Source of the DNA: Litoditis marina
Taxonomy: Eukaryota > Nematoda > Chromadorea > Rhabditida > Rhabditidae
Direction: 5' to 3'
Assembly: GCA_964036275.1 (NCBI GenBank)
Contig: OZ038433.1
Span: 30,425,485-30,489,484 of the forward strand
DNA: 64,000 bases
This document shows positions 46,831 through 58,400 of the stretch, in pieces. Within the stretch, counting starts at the first letter, position 1. Each line of letters begins with the position of its first letter. Under the pieces are notes generated by a model that saw only the letters and a list, made by a program, of their open reading frames with translations, was not told where the DNA came from and did no database searches. The position numbers and the translations under genes are program-made.

Positions 46831-49101
46831 GTTTCAACTCTTCGCACGTATTTTATATATTTTTGATGTCTTGAAGTTCTATAAAGAAACAAGCCTCATT
46901 ACAAAGGATCCGCTATAATTTTTGATAAGCAGAGATGAGTATAATATAATATAAAACACATTTCAAATTTTTGCTTATGTAATGTCTACAATTAGTATGA
47001 TTCTCTCACCTTTCTCTCATCGGAGATATAATTGCAAACGATGAACGAGCGAACGGATTCAGGCTCCTGCAGATGTTTAGAAAAAATAATCTCGCTCAAA
47101 AAATATAGTTGAAAATATAGTAAAAAGCGGTATACTCGATTATGATAGAATAGAAAATAGTTCGGTTTTTTTGCGAACAGTGATCAGTGAAAGATTTTCG
47201 AAAATCTTTCGTTCAAGATCCGAAATATTTTGGGCTCGAAATAGGTTTGAATCACGCGCCCATTATGAGCACATCAGAAAGTTATCCAAACAAGATTATT
47301 TGAGAAGACTGAATGTAAAACAGAGCAAACTAACCAACTGTTCTACTAACTTGGTCTGCCTCTCGTTTAGTATCCCTTTCTGTACTAGCAGACAATCCTG
47401 AACGCAAATGAAATAATCAATGTGAGGAAGACATAAAATAATCGAAGAAGATAAAATATATCTGCAAAATGTGTAGAAAGTTCAATAGCGCAGTGGAAAG
47501 ATTACAGACTCGCACTTTGGGGTATCGTGTTCGTTCCACACGCACACACCGACTATTCAACAATAAGTAGTCCATTTTTAGATTTTAACACGTAAAAATT
47601 GAAGATTTAGATTTTGCACAAAAATTGACAAATTTCCTCGTTTTCGGCGAAATAGCCCGTGTTTCCCAGTTTTCTGGCTACTTGGACAACTGTTTTGGTG
47701 TGTGGTTCTACGAGACTGTCACTAATTCTCCATCGTCAAAATAGCTGTCACAGCTGCACGCAACAAAAAACATGAACCAATCGAAAAAGTGGTGGTTTTA
47801 ATGTAACTATATAAACCATCACAACTGTATACAATATATCAACTGTATATTAAACTATATAAACTGAGAAAATGAAGAAAACATTCTAACCGTGTTGTCG
47901 GGGCAGTTATGTCGTGAGGCACAACTCAACCAATTGTTCAGCTAGAAACACAAAGATCAGAAAAGTACAAGGATCGATAAAATGTGTTCCAACAACTTTT
48001 CACAGTAAGATAGGTAAGTTTTCTGACATTCAATCGTTTTTGGAAAAAGTCAAGCACGATTTTAATGGAAAATTTAGTTTGTTCGTTAGAAATAGTTCAT
48101 CAGAACATCTGACCGATTACTGTAAGCAGAAAATGGAAGTTGCGTTTTTCTCACACGAACCGTCCATAAAAATCATCGCCGCGAAAGACTCCAAACTTTA
48201 CTTATAAAATGATATCTACAAATTTCAACTTCTTACTGTAGGTTGGCGCCAGCACGTTTTAACCGAAAAACAGCCGGATCAAACTATAAACAGACCGGCT
48301 TGAGGCAGTATAAGACGCCGTATGGGCACGCTGCTCTCGCCTAGGCCAATTACACAAGCAACCGGGTTGATATCAACCAAAAAGCAACCCGGTTGCTTTT
48401 GTAAGGAAAATTTGGTTGCTTTCAGAAGACAACCAAATTGCTTTTTAGAACAACCAACCTTTCTTTACAAAATCAACCGAGTTTTGTGAAGTAATAGAGC
48501 TTGTTAAATTCAATATCAACCCGGTTGCTTTTGTAAAGAGAGGTTGGTTGCTTCTCAACAGCAATCCGGTTGCTTTTTGATTGCTTTGAAAATCAACCAA
48601 ATTTTCTTTACGAAAGCAACGGGGTTGACTTTTGGTTGATATTTGATATCAACCCGGTTGCTTCCGTATTCCGCCTCTCGGGCCTCTACAGTAGTTGTTG
48701 TAATTACATGTGTATTGTAATTTTTTGGTGAGCACTATTTCGCTGCGTACCTCGCGTATTTCAAGGCGAATCATGTACGCGTAGTGCATAAAAGTAGAGA
48801 CGTAACTTCGTTATTTGCTGAAGCTTTAATCGAGAGCACAGTGTGCGTTTTTTTAGTGAGAGCGAAACTTTTGGCAAGATTATTTCTTAGCAAAACTAAC
48901 CGACTGCATCGAGTGATCCCACCACACTTTGCTCGGCCTGGGGCATTGCACGAGTTTCTTTGCGGTCGCGAGATCCACCTCATTAGATAGTAGAAGTCCG
49001 GCCATTGACAGAATTTTGTATTCTTTACGTGCAGATAAATGGCGCGCTTCGTGAAGATATTTCGCATCTTTACACACGCAACAGCGAAACTTTCCCGGCA
49101 T
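44368..49101 (-). CDS. Cys/His-rich, THAP-like nuclear-type protein
   Basis: Eight exons join in phase on the - strand: 49101-48901, 47941-47891, 47397-47335, 47066-47010, 46705-46622, 46109-46044, 45158-45009 and 44487-44368 (TAA), giving 263 residues. The N-terminus has C7-x2-C10, then a basic helical stretch, C53, W60-W61, H63, W71, C74, H78 and C80. This resembles a C2CH (THAP-like) zinc-binding DNA-contact module, but the spacing is not a textbook match. A helical middle (85-150) is followed by a Ser/Thr/His-rich linker, a basic KRKRK-type nuclear-localisation-like end (about 219-223) and a Cys-rich tail C227-x4-C232-x-C234-C235 with amphipathic helix. The start follows an acceptor (TTCACCCAG) 7 bases upstream, a likely trans-splice site. 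A DNA-binding role is inference; I do not recognise the exact family. Confidence 0.7.
45794..45818 (+). repeat. Poly-C tract
   Basis: A run of about 25 C residues in an intron, unusual in this AT-rich sequence. Its length is unreliable in most sequencing. Confidence 0.85.
46764..46832 (+). repeat. (TA)n microsatellite
   Basis: About 65 bases of TA dinucleotides, interrupted once by TACATA, in an intron of the Cys/His gene. The antisense Tyr-Ile reading frame is spurious. Confidence 0.9.
47482..47550 (+). repeat. tRNA-like segment
   Basis: A-box-like TAGCGCAGTGGAAAGA and a degenerate B box GTGTTCGTTCC at tRNA spacing. No paired acceptor stem; probably a SINE or tRNA relic in an intron. Confidence 0.4.
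48340..48668. mobile_element. AACCGGGTTG-type TIR MITE, long copy
   Basis: AGGCCAATTACACAAGCAAC at the left and an inverted GGTTGCTT..GCCTC at the right enclose many GGTTGCTTTT / AAGCAACC motifs in both orientations. It shares ends with 35695-35852 but is twice as long, as if built by internal duplication. It lies in intron 1 of the Cys/His gene. Confidence 0.75.
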
Positions 49102-50713
49102 GGTAATCCTGGGTGAAATTAAATTACAGAATAGAATATATTATTAATAAAGTAGCAAAATGAATGAAGAAGCGATTGAAATGCGTTTATGCTGTGAACA
49201 AAACAATAAGACCACAAAATGATCCGAATACATAAGATTGCTTCGTGTTGTGAAAAACTTGAGAATATACTTAGCACAGTTGGTAAAGACCGCAATATAT
49301 GTCACAATTGTTATGTTCATAAAGGGTAAGATTGTGGAGAATAGTAAGCCAGATTCGAGATTGACTAAAGTAAAAAAAAACAAACAAAAAAAACATGTAT
49401 TGTAGCTAAATATATAACTCAGAATTAAAAAACTTGCAAGCTGTGCGTAAACGGCGCATGTTTCTCTGTAACTCTCCGCGCATTGCACACTCTTTCCTAG
49501 TCCTTCGTCGTCTAAACTCTCTAGCGAGAGAGTGGGCGGGAGGCATTGAGTGCACATCTTTCTCAAACAGGGCGCGAATAAGAACAGTTGCTGATAAGCA
49601 CTTCCCAAATGTTAGTTTCCGACACTAGGTTTATTGAGAACACCGGAAGAAAGGGCAAATTGGAAATTTCAGGCAAATTTGACTTGAGCAATATATAGTT
49701 TCAAAATGAGCACTTTACTATCCAACATACTGGCCAGAAATTCTGAAATGTACTTGAAAGCGGAAACATTTCGGATGTGTACACTCTTCGTCACAGATCA
49801 GAGGCTTTTGAATTGCACTGAAAACAGAAAACGGCCCAAAATCAAACTACAAACATTGAAAGAAAGAGCATATAAGCGTAGAGAGGTGGTGTAAAACGCG
49901 TAGAACAGCCAGAAATCCTACACCTTTGTATCGTACGTTTACGAATCCGTATAACTTGACTTTGTGGTAGTATAAAAATAAAAATGTGGTGATTTCAAAC
50001 ATTGTACTTCAAACTTCATACAGGGGAACTATGAACAAAATAAGAGATAACTTATTTTGGTTCCACGTCTATGAATTTTCACGCGATCACACGTTTCACG
50101 TAACCAAGTTTTCTAATTGGAGTAAGTACATGTAACTGGTTCACATTACTGCTGAGTTGAAAACCGTAAACATAATTACGTTTTGGACCCATTGGTGTCA
50201 CGGTAACCAATTCTCACTACTAGTAATTAGGACGAACAGTGTTTCGCAGAGTTATACCGAATAGCTTATTATGCTTTAGTAAATGAATAGTAGTATATAG
50301 TCATTTATTGACATACGTTTGCTTTTATGGTACATTACTTTCTTTCGGGTCATCCCAAACACTAGAACTTTATCTCATTTTTGTAGTCTACTCACTACAA
50401 GAACCACATTTTTGCATGACGTGTTCTGGGTCATCACTCATTTTGTCGATTACGACACAAATAGGGATAGTTCTCTATTCTGTCTTATTGTTTTGTTTGT
50501 TATGTTGTGCACCTTCTATTCCACATTCTTCTCTTTTCACTATCAAATTCACAGTTTCGTTCCAATCAGAAACATATACTTTTAGATTTCCTAGTTGTTT
50601 GTAAATGAAGAGTTCACTTTTCTTAGTCTATTACTATCACTAAAAATGAAATCAATGAAATTAACAAAACCAATGTTTTAAAGTATTACAGCGGTTTCAT
50701 CAAAGTTGTGTAG
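49102..50713. other. Divergent intergenic region (Cys/His gene and C2H2 gene)
   Basis: This separates two divergently transcribed genes, so both promoters probably lie here. A GC-richer patch at 49440-49570 contains the inverted ACTCTCT-AGCG-AGAGAGT followed by GGGCGGG, plausible promoter sequence for the - strand gene. The rest is AT-rich. Apparent open frames here lack splice or domain support. Confidence 0.4.
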
Positions 50714-53700
50714 ATGTCTCACTTTCGCGCGTTCGAATGTCGTACCAAAGAAGATCTTATGCGTCGACTGAAATCCAAGGTATGACATGACATTGTGAAA
50801 GTGGAAAACTGAAAACTAGCAGAAAGGACAGTTTAACCTAAAGCATTGTATTCACTATGTATCTGAAGAATTTTTCCTCGCTAATCAACAACTCACAATC
50901 AGACTTGCTTGAAGTGTTTAGTTCTTCTGTTCAGTTATCGATTGAATCAATTAATTACTGATTTTCAGGTAAATATTGGTCAGTTGGCTTCCCCCTCCAC
51001 ACCAACACCACTTTCTGCCATCAAAGAAGGTTTTTTTTTAAAAAGTTTTTCTCCTTATTATAAGTTAATTTTGTTCAGCGCATTCGAAAATATAATCGTA
51101 CCCAAATAAACCACATTTGTAAACTGTATATCTGATTCATGCTGTGTTCAATACCAACTCTTCGTTTCGTGCGATGTTGATGTGTTTTAAGGGTGGCCTA
51201 ATTTACTTTTGATGAAGTGTTCACGTTTCGTAGTTTCTATATAATTGCTACCAGCTGTCCTAATGCGAAAGCAGTAAGAGCATGACATTCGGTACTCAAC
51301 CCAAAAGACAGTGGGTGTAAAACACGGGGACATTCGGTACAAACTACAAAACTATGGTGAGCATACGAAATCGTTCCAGCCGCCCGCTCTCCTTTGAATG
51401 TCTGCAACTCTCCGCGGACGCCTCTAGGAAGAATCGACAATAGATCAGTTGAAGGTATAGTCGTTCCATTCGTTCGGTAATAGTTACAGTATGAACTCAA
51501 CAAGTCGGAGCTGTCATCAACTGTAGACGTTTTCAGAATACTCTGGCTTTTCAACTCGCAACAAAAAAGAGATACAGTGTTGTCAACGTAAATCACTGTA
51601 CATTCTCGAAATCTAGTGCGAAATCTCACACGATTAACATCACTATGTATCATACTGTACTAAGTTTGTAATTATACGTCATAAAACCAGGGATTCCATT
51701 GTAGTGGTAGTTTTTTGCTTTTTTTAGGATATTTCTAACCCTAACGAGCCTAATGGACAACTACACAACTTTTCAGCTTATCGATCCGTCAAGTCCAGTA
51801 CAAGCCAATTGACAAATCGTCGCGTTTCGGTGTTGAACAGAAAAGGTATGGGATATTAAAAATGTTCAATAATTGTTACTGTTTCAATAATTGTTATTGT
51901 CGGAATATTTTCATCCTAGCAGTTCGATAAAAGGTATATTCAGAATACCACCTATTATTAATGTAAAAATTGAACCAAACTTTCTAATGCTTGTTTTTGA
52001 AAGTTTTGTATTTTCCATATTCACTATCTACATACATGACATATCCTTTCCAATTTATTTTCTACCTACGTTATCAATAAAAATCTCCAATAATTATTGC
52101 TTTTACAGATCAATTGAGTACTCCGTTTACCCCAAAACCGCTACCGGTATCGGCCCAGACCAGCCAGGCCCCGGCCACACCCAAGAAACCAGTGGGCATC
52201 ATCAGCAAATACGCTGCTCTGTTGAAAACGTGAGTGAAATCTTTATTTTTTGAATCATCGCTTTATGATATGATTGAACCGAGAGCACAATTGATCATTA
52301 GAAAGTTTCACACAATGGTAAAAATTTGAACTAGTCGTAATGATCATTCAGTTTTATGATCTCTCGTTTTCAAAGTTCGTTTCACATTGTTTCGAGCGTA
52401 CACACCGACCGTGGTGGCGTTTTCATGATATCTATCACTGGTGCATCAGAAAACAGAAAAAAATGTTACAGTCCTGAATCTGATTCTGACGACGAAGGAA
52501 GCACCGTCGACTGCAAGGTGGGCTTTCATCTTACCTCAAAATGTCATACCTTCGAAATAATAACACATTTCCGAGTTGAACCCATATTGTGCATGTTGTG
52601 GTTTGTAGTTTGGTCCCGTTGCTTATAAATTGTAATTATACGTCATAAAACCAGGAATTCCATTGTAGTGGTAGTTTTTTGCCTTTTTTTAAGGATATTT
52701 CTAACGCTAACCCTAACGAGCCGGCTCATGGGCAAACTACAACGAAGATCCGGTCAATACCTTACCTAGATCACTTGCAGTCTGATGAATTCGGTCTGAT
52801 AATTTTTCTTCGCCTCTTCGCCTCTTCCCCCATGTTTCTTCATTCCTAATTTGTTTTTCTTTCTTCTCTCTGACAATAAAAAGTGTTGAACACATCGAAA
52901 AAATGTGACTAAGTGTGCTATGAAAAAATTCCTTTGTTGATCTCAACCAATATTCTTTTATGATGAGCGTGGTTTTCAGGTATGTGGCGTAGTTTTCCCT
53001 CTCAACCCCAAAGATACCCAATGCACGACCAAGTTCCGGAAACACGCTATTTATCACGCTCCCATTAACACGTGAGTTTCATGTATACTTGTGGGATATG
53101 TGATCATGTGATTTTCTCACCCCTTCGGTATATTTTGACAGACAAGATCGAAAACGGGCAGCATGTGCCTCTCACCTTTGAAACTTATAGGTAACCTTAA
53201 CTTCCTATGATACGATACTTTTCTCAGAATGCACTGTCTGTTGTGCGATGAGATGCACTGTCGACGTCAGGAGGTGATGAAAGAGCATCTGAGGAAGGCA
53301 CACGACCAATTCGTCACCATCAGAAACAAGAACTCGCTCATGGAGTTTGTCGTGTGAGTTCTTAGACATTATCATGCATACCACAGATGTCATTTTTTGA
53401 TTATGTTAGCAAAAATGTGGCAATATTTTACTGTATTTTTCCAATCTTTAAACTATTTTATTTGAGCAGGAAAGGAATCGTTTCGAGAATTATTCTAAAA
53501 CTGGCTTCTACATGAGGTCGCGTTTGAACTAGCGTGTTCAGGAAATGTTGTGCGCGGAATATAAGAATTGGTCGGACTTCACTTTTACATCAACCGATGA
53601 GGCTCTGTAACTTATTACGAACTACATAAAATCATTATTTTTATAATTTTTTCAGTAAGCTTATGCTCTTATATTGTTCAACATCATCATTTTCCGAACT

Positions 53701-54819
53701 GTTTTTTTTAGAAGCCCGGAAGACGAGCCGGTCATCGAAGAGTTTCTTGACAGATGTTTCCCCGACGTCAAAAAGAAGGCTATCACTCGCGCCCCTTCCA
53801 CGAAAGTAATCGAGAAAAAAGAGAAAAAGAACACTTGTCAGGTGAGTAAAAATAGTATATTAGGGATTCCATCTCACACTATTCGTTTACAGAATTCCTA
53901 ACTAGCAGATCGGTGCGCAACGCAAAATACAACCAGTTGGTGGTGTATGAATAACTTTCATACCGAAACAGCATTGTTCAACAAATGTCATAATTTATTT
54001 TTCAAAGGGAGGTGAAATAAAAATAACGTATAAATGTTTGCATCCACATAGAATCCTTATGTTTCATTTCAGCTGTGTTCCACGTTGATTCGCGGGGCTG
54101 CACGGTATGTCGACAAGGAGAATCACTGCTTGGAGCACGTGAACATCACGTGGTGAGTGCGAATCACGTGGGACTAACGCGATTGACACGTGAAGATCCG
54201 GAGTAAGATCTCGGTAGAAAACCTCATGTGTAAATGTGTTGCGTTTCAACTAGAGAAGTAAAACAAATCTGGACGACTTGTAACTATTACTTGTGAATTA
54301 GCATAAGCATCTTAAAATTAAAAGTTAATTATTATGTTTTTGATATATTTCCAGTTGGAAGTGTATGAAATGTGATCATCGTGCCGCATATGATAATATT
54401 TCCTCCCACTTGGAAGAGTGTCACAGCCTGAAGCCACGCAAAGGATTCAACTACTGCAGACAAATGTAGGTTGCAGTAGTTCAACGTTGGAAAGTTAATA
54501 TGTCTTTCATAGGTTTTAAGTAATTTTCATGTCGTGCAGTTACGTGTATGCGGGTATACAACAGGCTCTCTTCTTCTGTTGTTGGAAAAAACCATGTTTT
54601 TATGATTTATAATTTTATTATACTTTTATTTTAATACAAACTCCTGTGTTTTTTCTATTTTAAATACTTCATCGATGGTTTAACACGAACAATGTACTCC
54701 GTTTCAGTCTGGAAGAGGAGCAGGGTGAGCTAGACCGAACCGTGCAGGAGTGCTTCCCCGGTGCCGCCAAACCGAAGGCCCGCTCCGCAACCAAACCGAA
54801 AAAAGTGCAGCAAAAGTGA
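50714..54819 (+). CDS. Four-finger C2H2 zinc finger protein with duplicated module
   Basis: Eleven exons join in phase: 50714-50779, 50969-51029, 51777-51845, 52109-52229, 52457-52517, 52980-53071, 53228-53353, 53712-53841, 54073-54152, 54355-54465 and 54708-54819, giving 342 residues. Fingers: C125-x2-C128-x19-H148-x3-H152; C160-x2-C163-x13-H177-x4-H182; C241-x2-C244-x15-H260-x3-H264; C272-x2-C275-x11-H287-x4-H292. Each finger pair is followed after about 30 residues by an acidic segment with a Cys-Phe-Pro motif (C214, C321) and a Lys-rich tail, so the C-terminal two thirds is a tandem duplication. The N-terminus is Ser/Thr/Pro-rich and basic. Nuclear nucleic-acid binding is the likely role; atypical finger spacing leaves open RNA or protein binding. 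An AATAAA at 55261 marks the 3' end. I do not recognise a named orthologue. Confidence 0.78.
51666..51770 (+). repeat. Intronic repeat of about 105 bp, copy 1
   Basis: AATTATACGTCATAAAACCA ... GATATTTCTAACCCTAACGA ... GGACAA.CTAC. It is repeated at 52632-52742 within the same gene. It ends just before the acceptor of the third exon of the C2H2 gene. Confidence 0.8.
52632..52742 (+). repeat. Intronic repeat of about 105 bp, copy 2
   Basis: About 90 percent identical by eye to 51666-51770, with an extra CTAACG unit and GCCGGCTCATGGGCAAACTA at its end. It lies in the intron after the fifth exon of the C2H2 gene. Confidence 0.8.
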
Positions 54820-55260
54820 TTCTCTAATATTGATTGATTTTACAACTTTAAGGGCATACTACAATGAGTTAGTAACAATCTGTTATTTTACTAGTGGACT
54901 TGTAAGCATATAGTTTTCACTATAATAGTTTAATAACTGGACTATGACGTGATTCCGCGTACTTTCGTCCACTTGAAAACAACATTGACAAAAACCCGAT
55001 ACGGGAATTCAGGAACTCTATCTCTCTCTATTCCGAGGGAATCAAGTTTTAGTTCTATATACTGTATCACTGTATGTGTCATTTTATAGTGTATGTTCAT
55101 GCTATGGCTGAACTGATTATTGGTTATAACTTCCCCCATTTCTGCTGTTATCTTTTATTTACTTCGTTGATCGTATTTTGTGTGATTGTATCTTATTTAT
55201 ACCTGTATATTCTGGGATTTTTAATTTTTCTGGCTTGTCTAATAAGATTGTAATGTTCAG

Positions 55261-55266
55261 AATAAA
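55261..55266 (+). terminator. Polyadenylation signal of the C2H2 gene
   Basis: AATAAA lies 441 bases after the TGA at 54817-54819 and about 210 bases before the stop of the convergent GPCR gene. Confidence 0.45.
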
Positions 55267-55474
55267 ATTTTTAGTTACAAAGCTATGTTTTCATTGCTGA
55301 AGTACACACACAAAACCAATACAACAATCGAAGAAAAGTAATTGCTCTCCAACATCACAGAATAAATTGGAGAATAAACTGTTCTATTCTATTCTCTATC
55401 TAAAACATGGGTAGTAGTTTGGGAGTCTTACTGTAGGGTACACGTAGGAATATCGAGGACTATACAAATCCAGC

Positions 55475-58400
55475 TTATCGCCCCTCTGTGATTTGTCTCG
55501 ATATTCTTGCTGAAGATGAGACATGCACGATTGCTGTTGTTTTGTGCACTTTCTTGCCATACCCAATCGATCGAAACACCAACTTCCGAACCGAAGAGTT
55601 GAAAATCATCATTATATAGGCGGGAATAGCTGGAAAACATGTTATTTCTTTGTATTCATGGTAACGACACGTTTTTGCAAGCATTGATTATGCGCAGACC
55701 AAAAAACCATTAAGACGTTAACTGTGAACACAGAAATTCGCAGAAAAGCTTGCAATTACGTGATTAACTTGTGTTTTTTGCAACAGCGACAAATGTGCTG
55801 CGATACTAATAGTTGTTTATCAAAAAGCCGTTCTACTTGGTATATTATCATGCGGTGTAGTATAAAATTATCGTGAGAACTGTATTCTAGTTGTGAAAAA
55901 TGAAATAATCCGTGCATCTAGGTGCACTCAATTCTCTCCCATTTGGTGACAAATAGTGAAAAACGGCTCGCTAATTGTCTAGGAATCTGAGTAGGTATGT
56001 CAGAACATCCCGGCGCCTTCATCACACAAGTGTATCTGTCTGCGCACGATCTCGTGACACTTTTATCCCTGCGAGATATTTGAGAAGAGAAATATCATAT
56101 GTTTGGAGGAGACGCAGGTTGTGATGAAAACAACGGGATGTTCATGAATAGGGCCTCTGTTACCGTGCGTGAGAGTCCATGCCAAGTTGGCGAACATTTG
56201 GAACGTGGTCATCTTGGTTGGATCGTTGGAAGTGAACATTGTGTACATGTAAAGAGAACAGTTGGCCACGAATGCCGCACAAACAATCGTAGACTGTAGA
56301 AGGAACTGAAAATATGGTTCCACTTTTTGCGGTTTGCAATTTTGTGGATTTCGTGAACTTCTCATTCCGACAAAACGCGAGTAGCCCAGGAGGCAATATT
56401 TGAATGATGAATCAGAATTTGACGTAAACCTGTTTTATGTTTGGACCTATGTCTACCGAATTTGACAGCTTGATGTAGGGTCCTAGTTTCTCGAGGTTTG
56501 CGAGTTGCTCAAATCACTTCAATATAGGGGTTCGCTCGTGAGAGAGCGAGCCTATACTTTACATTTCGGTATGACTCCCTGTCTTTGAAGTTTGATCCCG
56601 TAATATTTCAGTCATACTTTGACAGAACTATTGAGACAGCAGATCTCAACTTCACATAACGACAACTTCAACTCAGATAGGGCCATCATGGTGCCAGTTG
56701 CCCTATCCCGCTGTGTTTGTACTTTGATCCCGCTGCTCCACGGTTGAAATTTGCCAATTATGGCAAGGGTCGAAATGAGACTAGAACAAAGATTCGGTCA
56801 CTTCCTGAACTCAGAGTCCTGCATAGAGAGATATCACCGTTCTACCAGTTATTTTATAGAGCGAGATCTGCAGTTTCGCACTGATTTGGAAATGATAAAA
56901 ATCGTACCGATTTCTGCATAGAAGTCAGCTCTTTCAGGCTAGTGTGGAACTTGCGAATGAGTATGAAACAGAGAAGAGCATACAGTACTATAATGAGTCC
57001 GACTAGAGCGATATCGTTGAAAGCGTCCATCCAGTTTATGTACTGCAACTAGAAAGTGGAGATTTAAACGTCAAAAGAAATTGTTCACGTATATATGTTT
57101 TTAATAATTCCACGATAACATTTCCTGTTGCTGTATTTTGTAAGCTCAAATAGCCGGGTAAGCTATATGAACGGAATTTCAATAACCAAATTCTGATTGA
57201 GGATGTTGGTGTTGGTGATTGAGTTTAAACATACTTCTGTAACCTCGTAAATTACACATTCGAACGAATCACGTAAAAAAACAAAGAAACTGCCTGGTCT
57301 GTAGAACTCTTATAACTTCGCTCATATAGCTCACCCGGCTGTTTTAGCTTACAAAGACGGCCTCTGACTCAGACTTCTGAAATCCCTTTCTTTATTACGC
57401 AGAAAACCAGAGAAATGTGATTTGATCCTTTTGAATCATTTACGATTCAGCATCGGTCTACGGGACTCGGCTTTGGTCCCAGGTGCTGTAGCCATCGCTC
57501 CCATCGCATGAGAGCTTTCCGTAAAATTTATCAGGAAAACTTTATCAACACCTCATGATCTACTCGTTAGTTTTAAGTGCTGCAGCATTGCGATTTCTGA
57601 AATCCGGTCAGAAGCTGATGAGATATTGTCAATGAAGATTTGATTTACGCTGTCATCAGCCTAATCTTACAATCCCATCAGTTTAATCGGGAGATTGCTT
57701 CGGCGCTAGTTGTAACCCCGGCGTTTCAATAGAAATACCTCCACACATGGCCCCGTGATATGAACGAAGTTCGGGTGGGAGCGATAGGTTATGTGTAGAA
57801 AATGGAAGACAGAAAGGAATAAAATCGGACAGCCTACGAACCTGTTCATGATTCGGATTCAACCATGGATCGTAGGACCAGCCGTGGTACGGTAGCGGCT
57901 CCGTGAATATGAGAGGACCAGTGAAGAAGCACATTACACTGCCGTACGCGATAGGTAGTAACAACATTAGTCGGGTGGTTTTCTTCGTGAAGACCTGAGT
58001 AAACACTGTTATTGAAAACTCGTTACTTCACCGGTAATGTATATGAACTTACTAGAAGGTTCGACCAAAATTATTTCGAAGACCTAAACGTCGAGAAGAA
58101 ATGTGGAAAGCACCAGTGGGGACAGTAATCTCTCAGAGTCTGCGATATACGGAGTATGCGAGATAGTTTGTGATTTGGTCTCTGCGGCGTGTAGTCGGAG
58201 ATTTGCGAATTTCTGCCGCCTCGGCTTTGTCATTCAAATCATTGAAATAGTAATACCTACCGACGTGGTGAAGTGGGGTACCCACAGGTCCAACAACCTA
58301 TTGAGAACCAGTAGAAAACACGTCATACAGCTGCCACCCCAGCAGCCTGGTAATTGACTTCCAATATAGTGTATTTGAAAATTATGTCTCTACGACTATT

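Noticed and set aside
49144..49608. 154-codon hydrophobic frame upstream of the Cys/His gene
   Set aside because: It lacks an ATG at its start, is AT/T-rich with irregular hydrophobic stretches, and has no splice context or receptor motif.
49437..49628. + strand frame ending with a Val-Ala-Asp-Lys-His-Phe motif like the end of a THAP domain
   Set aside because: It lacks the required N-terminal cysteines, has no upstream exon, and lies in the likely promoter region of the - strand gene.
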